23,371 nt of DNA from SOKG01 sp964502665 (GCA_964502665.1 CAZCXP010000023.1:1-23371), one strand, 5' to 3'. Shown: positions 1 through 8,073, counted from the first letter of the stretch. Numbers and translations: made by a program. Notes: a model not told the origin generated them from the sequence alone.

Positions 1-54
1 GAGAATACGCGTGCCGTGCTGCAGGAGCCAGTCAGTTACCGGAGTCCAATCCAT
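1..54 (-). CDS. 5' end of an unidentified gene (partial, 18 codons), possibly a small membrane protein
   Basis: On the minus strand an ATG at 54-52 opens a reading frame that runs off the left edge and reads MDWTPVTDWLLQHGTRIL. A strong GGAGG lies at 67-63, eight bases upstream of the ATG, and a promoter candidate lies further upstream at 223-251. The fragment has the look of the short N-terminal lead before a first membrane helix, as in small MscS-type mechanosensitive channels, but 18 residues are too few to name a family. The start is supported by sequence; the product is a guess. Confidence 0.5.
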   Translation of the reverse strand, partial: MDWTPVTDWLLQHGTRIL

Positions 55-222
55 TATTCCAACCTCCCCGATTGGTCATGCACTGGGGCAGAGCGGCGGG
101 CACATTCCTGGAAGGCCAACCACCTGACCCTGTTTCATGGGTTGCGTTTCTCCTGCCACCCTGATGACAACTCTCGACGCTTCAGAGTCATCCGCAAGCG
201 AGAGATGAAATCTTAGGGCACG

Positions 223-251
223 ATTATAACAGCGTACCCAGGACGATACAA
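223..251 (-). promoter_or_regulatory. sigma-70-like promoter candidate for the left-edge gene
   Basis: Reading the minus strand, TTGTAT (251-246) is followed after 17 bases by a perfect TATAAT (228-223). The -10 is consensus, the -35 matches only in TTG. It points to the gene starting at 54 and would leave a leader of about 160 bases. I see no known riboswitch fold in that leader. The rest of 55-356 holds nothing else that I can recognise apart from the hairpin at 322-343. Confidence 0.4.
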
Positions 252-321
252 TGGCTGGATGAAGTAACAGGTCAATAGTGAGAGGGATGTTGCTGCGGTT
301 GATAGTGATTTGGGACAGAGA

Positions 322-343
322 AAGGCAACCTGGTCGTTGCCTT
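322..343 (-). terminator. stem-loop, possible terminator of the kinase/RuBisCO-like operon
   Basis: AAGGCAAC and GTTGCCTT form a perfect 8-bp stem around a 6-base loop, 14 bases past the stop codon of the saccharopine-dehydrogenase-like gene. On the minus strand the stem is followed by a short T/C-rich stretch (TCTCTGT) and not a proper T-tract, so it is a weak intrinsic terminator at best. Its position at the end of the operon is the main argument for the call. Confidence 0.45.
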
Positions 344-356
344 GAAGTTTCAAATA

Positions 357-1574
357 CTAACCAAACAGGCCTACTGTTTGCGAATTCCCGTCCTTGTCAA
401 TATGCTCGATTGTTATCGGGAAACCTTTTCGTTCGCCCAAGCTTACTTTGGTTCGGGCAAGATCCAGCAGATCCATGGGATTAACGCATATCTCAGGCGG
501 ATTGACTCCTATTGCATTTACTTTTCCCGTAGCCATAAGAATCGCTCCAAGAGCAGCAGGAATGCCGGTACCTTCCCCCATCCCCTGTCCTCTCGATGAC
601 ATAGAAAAAACGTAGGTGTTCTTTTCTCCACTCTTAAAGCCTGTCACGACTATCTTCAGGCAGCCCATAGGTTCGCTGAGTCCGGCTTCTCTCATCAATT
701 CCTGCCTGCGTGAGAGAATGAATGCTACTGCGAATTCAAGGGGGATTATTTTCTGGCTCTGAACCTCAATCGGCTCTTCATCTGTGACACCCAACCTGCC
801 CATTCCTTTTATCAGTTCCGCGTATGCAGGCGGCAGCACAAGTCCCAGATTCGTTACCCTCTTCACGTTCTTCAAATACTTTGGCAACGTTATTGTCTCT
901 GGATGTGGATAGGCATAGACGCCGTATCGACCCACGTCTTTAAACTCGACTTCCTCCTCCAGTGCTTTTCCACTTTCCTCAAAGATTCTCACAGTCGTAA
1001 ATTCGCCGTCAAGGAACATTGGTATGTCCATTTTCATAGAGTGGATCCTATGCTTTACAACCGCCGGCCCTTCAACCTTTTCTCCACCATGGGCATGATA
1101 TATGTCAACCGCTTCAACCTGGTCAAGCATAGACTCAGCGCAGAATCTAACCAACACGTTGGCCACGCCTGGAGAACTGCCCATTCCGATTAGTGCACAG
1201 ATTCCAGCCTTCTTAGCATCTTCGTCCATCTCAAGAAGCTTCTCGGTGGCATCGAGGTCATCGCATACATCAACGTAGTTGATTTTGGAATCAATAACTG
1301 CCCTCAGTACAATGGGACCGTACTTATAAAAAGGTCCGACACAGTTAAGGACCAGCGATGAGCCTTCGATAGCGTTTCTTATACTCTGTGAGCTTTCTGC
1401 ATCGAATTCAACAGCCGAAGCATTGCCTGCGCCCAATCCCTGTACTACCCTCTTCGCCTGCGCGATCTCAATGTCGGCGATCACGACTTCGGTAAATACA
1501 CCACTCGAAACGAGCGTTTCAGTTGCAATGCTCCCCACAACCCCACATCCTCCCAGAACAGTAACTCTGGACAT
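357..1574 (-). CDS. saccharopine dehydrogenase-like NAD(P)-dependent oxidoreductase
   Basis: A 405-residue cytoplasmic protein of the saccharopine dehydrogenase/LOR superfamily. The N-terminus is a Rossmann dinucleotide-binding fold with a glycine motif GGCGVVG at residues 8-14. The family motifs NCVGPFYKYG (77-86) and YVDVCDD (100-106) follow, and the length fits single-domain members. The family includes true saccharopine reductases and many uncharacterised oxidoreductases, so lysine metabolism is not implied. The ATG at 1574 has GGGAGGG just upstream. It is the last gene of a minus-strand operon, 26 bases after the RuBisCO-like gene, so I infer that it oxidises or reduces an intermediate of that pathway. 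The substrate is unknown. Confidence 0.8.
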   Translation of the reverse strand: MSRVTVLGGCGVVGSIATETLVSSGVFTEVVIADIEIAQAKRVVQGLGAGNASAVEFDAESSQSIRNAIEGSSLVLNCVGPFYKYGPIVLRAVIDSKINYVDVCDDLDATEKLLEMDEDAKKAGICALIGMGSSPGVANVLVRFCAESMLDQVEAVDIYHAHGGEKVEGPAVVKHRIHSMKMDIPMFLDGEFTTVRIFEESGKALEEEVEFKDVGRYGVYAYPHPETITLPKYLKNVKRVTNLGLVLPPAYAELIKGMGRLGVTDEEPIEVQSQKIIPLEFAVAFILSRRQELMREAGLSEPMGCLKIVVTGFKSGEKNTYVFSMSSRGQGMGEGTGIPAALGAILMATGKVNAIGVNPPEICVNPMDLLDLARTKVSLGERKGFPITIEHIDKDGNSQTVGLFG

Positions 1575-1600
1575 CCTGCCCTCCCTTTCAGCCTATGCCT

Positions 1601-2905
1601 CTAAACGCCTTTGCCAAATGGATCAGCCCATTGTTTCAGCACCACATCCAATTCCGGGTGATCTTTGGCATACTCTTCCAGTGATATTCCCTGCATCACT
1701 GCATCAATAGCCTGGCGGAATGCTTTCCCGCCAGCGACCGGACCTTGTGGATGGGCATGAATGCCGCCTCCCGAACCTATCACGATATCAGTGCCCAGAT
1801 CTGCAACTGCTTTGGGTACCATAGACTGTGTAATGCCACCAGACGGCATAGGGAAGGTCGGTTTAAGATGGTATAGAGGAAACGTCAGGTTCTTGGCGAC
1901 ATTTCGGAACTTGTCGGGGATTACCGGAGCTTTGCCGTATGGTGCGGGTATAACAACTACGTCTGCACCGGCGAGTCGCGGCAGCTTTCCCAGCACAATG
2001 TGAGAGCTCATACCGTGCAAAGGCGACATGTACATTGCCCCGGCTACGTCCATATGGGCAAGAATTGGTACGTTTATGCTGGGATCCTCTGCCAGAGCCT
2101 GCATAACCGGCAGCCCAACAGCGAGATAGTTCACCATCAGCGCATTGCAGCCAAGCTCAACAGCGCGCCTGGCGTTCTCGAAGACCTTCGGCACCGAGTC
2201 GGTTATGTTGACGGTGTAAAGAGTGCGTTCACCCGTCTCCTCATAAACTTGCTTCTCGATCTCCATATAACGTTTGACACGGCCTTCTACAGAATTGAAC
2301 GAGGCATCGGCTATCAGTTCATCATCCTTGATGATGTCGCATCCACCCAGGGCAGCATCCCTGAACAGGGCAGCCCCGAGCTCCAGGGGGTAACCTGTGC
2401 ACGGCTTTATCATGTTGTTCAAGAGAGGTCGCTTGGGAACCCCCAGGATTTCTCTAACGCCATCTATGCCGAATTTGGGGCCCTTGAAACCAGCAACATA
2501 TTTCTCGGGAAAGCGGACGTCCAGCAGCTTTATATTCCCGCCCATCGAGATGTTGCCCACTACGGATGTCAGTAGCATGGGTATCTGTGACCCGATGTTG
2601 ACCTCGGGATAGGCCACTTGGATGACCCAGTCTCTGGTTTGCACCGAGGAAGGTACCTCAAACTCAAAGTCCGGGACCTCGTACACGCCCAGCACCTTGG
2701 CAACATGACGGCGGCGGATCTCCGCAGTCTCGCCGGGAACAGGTACCCACGTGCCAGTGCTCTGCTCAACCGCTAATGCCACGGACAGCAAGGGTATAGG
2801 AACCTCTGCCGGGAAAGAAGCAAGGTAGGTAGCTATAATGTATTCGTCGTAATCTACGCCGTCCGGCAGTGCCATGGGGAGCCCCAAGATTTCCTCAGTA
2901 TTCAT
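1601..2905 (-). CDS. RuBisCO-like protein (form IV-type large-subunit homologue)
   Basis: A 434-residue RuBisCO large-subunit superfamily protein. By-eye alignment with the plant enzyme gives EQSTGTW at 47-53 (E60, T65, W66), N118 (N123), IKP at 166-168 (K175), KDDE at 193-196 (the carbamylated K201 plus metal ligands D203 and E204), H284 (H294), K325 (loop-6 K334), PSGG at 354-357 (S379, G381) and GGG at 379-381 (G403, G404). Changed positions are K177 to C169, R295 to M285 and H327 to V318. The last two bind the P5 phosphate in RuBisCO, so carboxylation of RuBP is unlikely. An enolisation, isomerisation or decarboxylation of a mono-phosphorylated compound is more plausible, as in DK-MTP-1-P enolase or the apionate-pathway homologues. 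I chose the ATG at 2905 because GAGGAGG sits 7 bases upstream; a GTG at 2923 would put that site inside the gene. Confidence 0.9.
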   Translation of the reverse strand: MNTEEILGLPMALPDGVDYDEYIIATYLASFPAEVPIPLLSVALAVEQSTGTWVPVPGETAEIRRRHVAKVLGVYEVPDFEFEVPSSVQTRDWVIQVAYPEVNIGSQIPMLLTSVVGNISMGGNIKLLDVRFPEKYVAGFKGPKFGIDGVREILGVPKRPLLNNMIKPCTGYPLELGAALFRDAALGGCDIIKDDELIADASFNSVEGRVKRYMEIEKQVYEETGERTLYTVNITDSVPKVFENARRAVELGCNALMVNYLAVGLPVMQALAEDPSINVPILAHMDVAGAMYMSPLHGMSSHIVLGKLPRLAGADVVVIPAPYGKAPVIPDKFRNVAKNLTFPLYHLKPTFPMPSGGITQSMVPKAVADLGTDIVIGSGGGIHAHPQGPVAGGKAFRQAIDAVMQGISLEEYAKDHPELDVVLKQWADPFGKGV

Positions 2906-2934
2906 TTGGACACCTCCTCGCACAAACGTGCTTC

Positions 2935-4461
2935 TCAGGATCTCTTCTCATTTAGTCGTTTGTAGAAGCCTCGCAGGCTCTTGTATGCCTGTTTATATGA
3001 ATTGAAAAGTGAATCGTAAACCTGGCGATTCTCCTCCTGTGGCTCAAAGACCTTGTCCACTTTGACAACATCTTTCAGCGCCTCGAAGCTGGGATATATC
3101 CCCAGCCCGATCGCCGCAATAAGTGCAGCACCAACCGCTCCAGCTTCTTGAGGGTGGCGAACGGTTTCAACCCTCCTGCAAGTCACATCGGATAGAATCT
3201 GCATCCAGGGCTCGCTCTTTGCCGCTCCACCGATGACGCGAAGTGTCGGCAGAGGGAATTTGAAGTGCTTGTCTACGATTTCAACAATCCATCTTATATT
3301 GTAAGCTACACCCTCGTAGACAGCACGCAGCAGGTGCTCACGAGTGTGTTCGGCGCTCAGGTTGAGAAAACTTGAGCGAATGTTGCAATCGGCTATTGGG
3401 GCTCTCTCCCCATACATCCACGGGGTGAAAATTAAATAGCCAGAGCCCGGTGGGACTTCGCCGACTCTCTCGTCCATCATAGCATAGATACTGGATATCT
3501 GTGGATCCATTTTCTCTGCCCCATACAGCTCATCACCCATCCATTGCAGGCAGGCGCCGGCAGTCTCTGTTTCAGCAATCAGAAACGCCTTATTCGGGTC
3601 CGCTGAATGGATTGTTGCTGCTCCATGTTTGCCCCGGGGCGTGCGCTTTGTTACCACACCCACCCAACCCGAGGTGCCAAGGTAGATATGCCCGTCGCCT
3701 TCACATACGGCTCCGGAACCGACGGCTGCACAAGCAGCATCTCCGGCACCAGCCATGACCGGCGTGCCTTGGAGAAGCCCAAGCTCACTGGATGCTTCTC
3801 CTGACAGCACCCCGACCTGATCAACGGACCGTACAAGTGGCGGTGTTTTCTCTGGATCAAGCCCGACATAGCGGAAGAGGCCCTTGCGCCATGTTTTCTT
3901 CTTGAGGTCAATTCCAAATACGGAAGCGCCTGTCCATTCCATAGCTATGTTGCCTGTCGTCCGATAGATGAGATAACCATTGACATCGAGGAAGTATTTC
4001 ATCTTGCGGTATATGTCGGGCTCTTCCGATTTAAGCCAAAGTAGCTTCGGTACACAGTCTTTTCCACATAAGGTGGTGCCGGCAAGAAGCGCAAAGATAC
4101 GGGCGTGACCGAACTTCCTCATCAAGCTCTGCGCTTGCTTGCAAGCCCTGTTATCAAGCCAGATTATTGCGGGCCTGAGATGTTTTCCTTCTGCATCCAT
4201 CGGAACTATGCCCAGCATCTGTCCGCTGAACGTCAAACACAACACTTCGTTCGGTGACACTCCTGTCTGCTCCATAAGAAGCTTCGTAGTAGTCTTTACT
4301 GCATTCCACCAATCCTCAGGGTCTTGTTCAGCCCAGTCTGTCATTGGGTAGCAGACAGTATAACTCTCGGAGCACTTGCCACGGACCTGACCATCGACGT
4401 CCACTAAAACCGCTTTGTTCGCGCTTGTCCCGACATCATGCGCAATTATGTATTTGGCCAT
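2935..4461 (-). CDS. FGGY-family carbohydrate kinase (xylulokinase-like)
   Basis: A 508-residue ATP-dependent sugar kinase with both FGGY actin-like domains. The first phosphate-binding loop HDVGTSANK is at residues 8-16, SGQMLG at 79-84, WLDNRA at 101-106, the catalytic-base segment GAGDAACAAVG (D241) near 238-248, and the second signature begins with GGAAKSEPWMQILSD in the C-terminal third. Xylulokinases usually have QMHG where this protein has QMLG, so D-xylulose need not be the substrate. The ATG at 4461 gives the family N-terminus MAKYIIAHDVGT; a TTG nine bases upstream is also in frame. It is the first gene of the operon, 29 bases before the RuBisCO-like gene, and probably makes the phosphorylated substrate for it. 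Class is secure, substrate unknown. Confidence 0.88.
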   Translation of the reverse strand: MAKYIIAHDVGTSANKAVLVDVDGQVRGKCSESYTVCYPMTDWAEQDPEDWWNAVKTTTKLLMEQTGVSPNEVLCLTFSGQMLGIVPMDAEGKHLRPAIIWLDNRACKQAQSLMRKFGHARIFALLAGTTLCGKDCVPKLLWLKSEEPDIYRKMKYFLDVNGYLIYRTTGNIAMEWTGASVFGIDLKKKTWRKGLFRYVGLDPEKTPPLVRSVDQVGVLSGEASSELGLLQGTPVMAGAGDAACAAVGSGAVCEGDGHIYLGTSGWVGVVTKRTPRGKHGAATIHSADPNKAFLIAETETAGACLQWMGDELYGAEKMDPQISSIYAMMDERVGEVPPGSGYLIFTPWMYGERAPIADCNIRSSFLNLSAEHTREHLLRAVYEGVAYNIRWIVEIVDKHFKFPLPTLRVIGGAAKSEPWMQILSDVTCRRVETVRHPQEAGAVGAALIAAIGLGIYPSFEALKDVVKVDKVFEPQEENRQVYDSLFNSYKQAYKSLRGFYKRLNEKRS

Positions 4462-4480
4462 TTGCCCCAACCCCGCCGCA

Positions 4481-4510
4481 ATTATGCTACAGATAGCATT
4501 CTTTGTGCAA
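4481..4510 (-). promoter_or_regulatory. promoter candidate for the kinase/RuBisCO-like operon
   Basis: On the minus strand TTGCAC (4510-4505), an 18-base spacer and CATAAT (4486-4481) lie just upstream of the kinase start at 4461. The -10 is one base from consensus, the -35 is weak and the spacer is long. It would leave a leader of only about 15 bases, so it is a tentative call. Confidence 0.3.
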
Positions 4511-4553
4511 TAGCGGCATTGTTACCATTGGAGAAACAGAGCAACCAGGACTC

Positions 4554-4572
4554 GAAGCTGAACCTCAGCTTC
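4554..4572. repeat. perfect inverted repeat upstream of the kinase operon
   Basis: GAAGCTGA and TCAGCTTC are perfect complements separated by ACC, in the 226-bp gap between surE and the kinase gene. It could be the intrinsic terminator of the surE group, but neither strand has a T-tract after it. It lies some 45 bp upstream of the -35 candidate at 4505-4510, so a regulator binding site is an alternative. Confidence 0.5.
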
Positions 4573-4687
4573 AACGACTGCAAATGAAGAGGAACCCATG
4601 TAGATGGCCAGGGCGTTCGTGTGCGCAGTACCTACCCTATTGTTATGAGCACGTTTGAATGATGGAAACGCTTACCCGTGTGCCAGG

Positions 4688-5512
4688 TCAGTCAATTAAA
4701 TGATCTGAAACGGGCAGGCTGCCAGATGACAGTTGTTTGGACAGCCAAGAGCAGATACCTGGTAACGACTCGGGCTCTTCGTAACTGGTCAGTCTATTGT
4801 GAATAGGAGTGATGGAGATTCTGTTCTGCCTGACGGCCCAGATGTCTGTTCCTCGCTCTTCCTTCAACTCGGTTGCCCCCGGGATGATATAGCAGTACAT
4901 CCTTCTGGTATCGTAGCTGCCGACCACCTTGTTCACAGCGAAGCCCTGCGTGTAGCCGCTATCGCCGAGCTTTGTAATGTCGATCCCCTCTATCTCAGCT
5001 AGGGGCAGATTGGGCAAGTTGACGTTGAGCAGCTTGCTCCGTGGCAGTCTGCCCGCTGCAACCTGCCGGGCCAGGAGAGCCGCGAGACCGGCGGCGACTT
5101 CGAAGTGGATGTCCTCGATCGCAGCAACGGACAGGGCTAGCGCCGGTAACCCGCAGTTATGCGCCTGGAGCGCGGCTCCCACGGTTCCCGAGACCAGCAC
5201 GTCCCTGCCCAGGTTTGGCCCCTCATTAATACCCGAGACGACCATGTCGACCTTATCCTCCCACAGTATCCGTGTCCCGACAATGACGCTGTCCACAGGG
5301 GTCCCCTCTATCGAGTAGGCCTCAACGCCGCCAATGGCGGATTTGACCGCTTTCACCCTCAGCGGCTGGTGTAGTGTCATTGACGTACCAACCCCTGTTT
5401 GCTCGCGATCGGGGGCGACTACGAGGACCTCCGCCACCCGCTTGAGTTCCTCGGCGAGCGCCCATAACCCTGGAGCATTGACTCCGTCGTCGTTGGTGAC
5501 CAGGATGTTCAC
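4688..5512 (-). CDS. surE: 5'/3'-nucleotidase SurE
   Basis: A 274-residue metal-dependent nucleoside monophosphatase of the SurE family, which acts on 5'- and 3'-nucleotides in the cytoplasm and is often linked to stress survival. The N-terminus MNILVTNDDG carries the metal-binding DD pair (residues 8-9), APDREQTGVG follows, and the second metal-site motif SGINEGPN is around residues 92-99. Length is normal for the family. The start is a GTG at 5512, fixed by the conserved first residues; the ribosome site is weak. The gene lies 59 bases after the DUF7064-like gene and may be its operon partner, although SurE has no known link to those neighbours. Confidence 0.93.
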   Translation of the reverse strand: MNILVTNDDGVNAPGLWALAEELKRVAEVLVVAPDREQTGVGTSMTLHQPLRVKAVKSAIGGVEAYSIEGTPVDSVIVGTRILWEDKVDMVVSGINEGPNLGRDVLVSGTVGAALQAHNCGLPALALSVAAIEDIHFEVAAGLAALLARQVAAGRLPRSKLLNVNLPNLPLAEIEGIDITKLGDSGYTQGFAVNKVVGSYDTRRMYCYIIPGATELKEERGTDIWAVRQNRISITPIHNRLTSYEEPESLPGICSWLSKQLSSGSLPVSDHLID

Positions 5513-5571
5513 TGTCGGTAGTCCCTCGGGGTAAACCGGCTGAACTTGTTAAGCATATTCTCAAGCATCGT

Positions 5572-6687
5572 CTATGCCACTATCACAAAGGATTCCAGGA
5601 TGCCGTAGCCAACATCGTTGCCGCATTTGAACTCACATAGAGTATCATCTACTCCGCCGCCCAGGTCTTCGAGCACCCTTGGATCGGCGAGGTCCAGTTT
5701 CTCACCGTCGATAGCATAGGGCCCCATCCACTTCCCGTGAAGCCAGCCCTTGTAGCCGCCAAGATAGCCCCCGGTTAAGAGGTGGTAGGTGTTGTTGAGC
5801 GGCCTAACCGCGATCTCCCTCTTGACACCGTCTGCAGTGGTTACTACGAGCTCAAGTGACTTGACCCTGTTTGTTCCGGGGAGGTATTCAAACTGGTACC
5901 GCAGGTCGGCAACGGCAACTGGAAACCTATTGTCTCCGATAGGATAGAGCGCTTTCCCTTGAATGCTGGCCGGCTTTCCATCCGCGCCTTCATAGAACGT
6001 GAAGATCAGCCCGTAGTCTTTGAACTGTATGGTCAGCCAGTGGGAGGCCACCTTCCCTATTTGCGGGAAAGGCTGTAGCCCCGATTCTGGTTGCCCGGAG
6101 TCCGCCCGGGACCAGTAAGCCCCCGGCGGCGGCACGCCAATGGGTCTTATCCCCCATGAGTGGTCTCTCTCAGCCCACCAGGTATGTTTCTCAACCTCAT
6201 AGGTCTTACCTTCCACGACTACCTTGCCGCTGGCATGGCCCAACTGAAAATAGCGGCAGGCGTGGTGCATCACGGCCCCGTAGAGACGAGTAAAGCTTTG
6301 GTCTGATTCGTGTGGTTGCATCCTCCCCTCGAACTCGATATCGAAGCTTATCCCATAATCATTCTCTTTCAAAGCCACATGGATCTTCCGCAGTGGCTCC
6401 GCCACTTCGTATGACAGCGGCCCGACTGCAACGCTGTCTATATCGGGACGTAACTCGCGTGAAGCACGCACAGTGTATTGCGCGGTACCTCTCACAGCTA
6501 CGCCGCCGTATGCATCCATCACATTCCTGTTGGCATACTTGCCAAACCCGGTATCGACCATGACCTCCCCAGAATTGGCATGGGCCACAAGCCATGCCCT
6601 CTCATACCATTGCCGATCACTGCTATCCACGTGGTCAAATGTGGACACAATCTGATGACACAGTAATTCGTCATGTTTCGTTATCAT
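5572..6687 (-). CDS. DUF7064-like / CrtC-like lipocalin-fold protein of unknown function
   Basis: A 371-residue soluble protein without signal peptide or membrane segment. It is rich in beta-strand patterns and has the motif RDHSWGIR at residues 174-181, preceded by WW, which I associate with the DUF7064/DUF7065 family, related in fold to hydroxyneurosporene-synthase (CrtC) lipocalins. Such proteins are commonly seen beside phosphotransferases of the type found upstream here, but no reaction is established. The ATG at 6687 has AAGGAGG a few bases upstream. It sits 46 bases after the phosphotransferase gene, so the two are probably co-transcribed and may act on the same hydrophobic substrate. 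Family assignment is from memory of motif and context. Confidence 0.7.
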   Translation of the reverse strand: MITKHDELLCHQIVSTFDHVDSSDRQWYERAWLVAHANSGEVMVDTGFGKYANRNVMDAYGGVAVRGTAQYTVRASRELRPDIDSVAVGPLSYEVAEPLRKIHVALKENDYGISFDIEFEGRMQPHESDQSFTRLYGAVMHHACRYFQLGHASGKVVVEGKTYEVEKHTWWAERDHSWGIRPIGVPPPGAYWSRADSGQPESGLQPFPQIGKVASHWLTIQFKDYGLIFTFYEGADGKPASIQGKALYPIGDNRFPVAVADLRYQFEYLPGTNRVKSLELVVTTADGVKREIAVRPLNNTYHLLTGGYLGGYKGWLHGKWMGPYAIDGEKLDLADPRVLEDLGGGVDDTLCEFKCGNDVGYGILESFVIVA

Positions 6688-6733
6688 TGCCCCTCCTTCT
6701 GGCCCCAGGTGCTCTATCCAGAGGCAGCGGACC

Positions 6734-7789
6734 TCAGATGCGGTCTCCTAAACCCAGCATGTTTGCCAGCTTGGACAAGGGTGGGTTATCAGGGATGTAC
6801 TCGGGCGGGATTCCAGGCATGCTTTTGACCACCCTCCAGAAGATTATGCCCAGTCTCAGGAATGCAAATGCTTCGTGATAGAACAGGTTCTCAAGCTTTC
6901 TACCCAAGGCATTCTCATATACCTGTATCGTCTCCTCTCTCCCGGGTAGACCCTCCCAGCGGGCGCCTCGCAAACCGCTCTCATTAGTCAGCCAGCCTAG
7001 AGCGAGGAACCACGCGAGGTCTGCTTCCGCAATTCCGATATGCGTCATGTCCCAGTCGATAACTGCGACGATATCGCCATCACGATACATAAGGTTGCCC
7101 AACCTGGCATCTCCCCAACAGAGAGACACATGCTGGGGCTCAAACCTGTTCTTGTCGAACCAGTTGAAAGCACCGTCGAGAAGGGAGCGAGGTTCGACCT
7201 CTGCCCACTCAGCCATTCTGTGGTAGAAACTCATCTGCTCATCGAGAGCATCGGTGCCGCTCTTGGGAGCCCCGACATAGGAAAGCCCGAGTTCTGCACA
7301 ATCAACGGTATTGATCTTGGCCATGACTTCGAGGGCTTGACAACACATCCCGCGCCTTCCCTCGGGGCTAGCTTTATAGAGGGGCCCAGTGGGCTCATCA
7401 CCGAATTGCTGGGGGTCTAATACTTCGCCGTCAATCTTTCCCATAACGTAGAACGGGGCGCCCAGCACGCTCCCATCCGTCTCAAGCCAATACATCTTGG
7501 GCACCGGGACATCGCTGTCCTGTAGCGATTTCATCGTCTTGTACTCCCTGGCCAGGTCATACTCGGGGAAGACCCGGAATACCATCGGCTCTTCCCTGAT
7601 CACCAATCGCTCCGTGTTCTCCTGTCCACCCTCCTGCCAACCGGCGTCAAAGAAGTGGATTTCACTACCGTAGCCTCCGGCGGCCTTTACCAGCGGGCTT
7701 ACCGTGATGCTCTCTGCCGAAGGTAACTTATTTCTCAACCAGGCCTCCAGCTTGGCTCTCTTAGCCTGCGGATCCGTTCTTTGCACCAT
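6734..7789 (-). CDS. APH/ACAD10-type phosphotransferase (aminoglycoside/choline kinase fold)
   Basis: A 351-residue small-molecule kinase of the aminoglycoside phosphotransferase superfamily. The catalytic loop WGDARLGN (residues 225-232) supplies the catalytic Asp and Asn, and IDWD (244-247) is the metal-binding DFG equivalent; EADLAWFLALGW follows, as in the subgroup resembling the N-terminal kinase of ACAD10. Conserved nucleotide-fold segments such as RLVIREEP (61-68) are present. This subgroup is usually annotated only as phosphotransferase and is often near fatty-acid or steroid genes, so antibiotic resistance is not implied. The ATG at 7789 has AAGGAG seven bases upstream. It is the first gene of the minus-strand group with the DUF7064-like gene and surE. 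I see no convincing promoter in 7790-8073. Confidence 0.85.
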   Translation of the reverse strand: MVQRTDPQAKRAKLEAWLRNKLPSAESITVSPLVKAAGGYGSEIHFFDAGWQEGGQENTERLVIREEPMVFRVFPEYDLAREYKTMKSLQDSDVPVPKMYWLETDGSVLGAPFYVMGKIDGEVLDPQQFGDEPTGPLYKASPEGRRGMCCQALEVMAKINTVDCAELGLSYVGAPKSGTDALDEQMSFYHRMAEWAEVEPRSLLDGAFNWFDKNRFEPQHVSLCWGDARLGNLMYRDGDIVAVIDWDMTHIGIAEADLAWFLALGWLTNESGLRGARWEGLPGREETIQVYENALGRKLENLFYHEAFAFLRLGIIFWRVVKSMPGIPPEYIPDNPPLSKLANMLGLGDRI

Positions 7790-8073
7790 CAGTTCACTCC
7801 TTCCGCCTTGGAGCAGCCGCCCCCTGACTATGGATTCAGTATGGCTCTTGCCTGCACTGAACCATGATGATAGAAGAGGAGAACCCTAGAATATGACTGC
7901 ACCCCGGGCACCTTCTCCATCGAAAGACCTTTGATGCCATCATTGACCTGGTCCGATAGCTAAACCGGCTGACATTAATCTGGCCGAGTTTGCTCGTTAC
8001 TATGGCACTCCCCGCCCCTCAGTGCCCAGTAATTCTAATGCGACGACAACTCAAAAACAAGCCCCTCTGGAAC

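Noticed and set aside
357..1574. Assigning the dehydrogenase to lysine biosynthesis (saccharopine pathway).
   Set aside because: The family is broad, no lysine gene is nearby, and the operon context is carbohydrate-like.
1601..2905. Calling this gene a true carbon-fixing RuBisCO.
   Set aside because: Positions equivalent to K177, R295 and H327 are replaced, and no phosphoribulokinase or other Calvin-cycle gene is nearby.
6734..7789. Aminoglycoside resistance gene.
   Set aside because: The kinase loop resembles ACAD10-type phosphotransferases and its partner is a DUF7064-like gene; nothing suggests a resistance element.
7891..8073. Plus-strand peptide-like pieces before the gap (an ATG at 7891, a piece ending FDAIIDLVR then stop, and a third-frame piece containing NLAEFARYYGTPRP).
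   Set aside because: They lie in three different frames with stops between. They could be a decayed or mis-sequenced gene at a contig end, but no family is recognisable.
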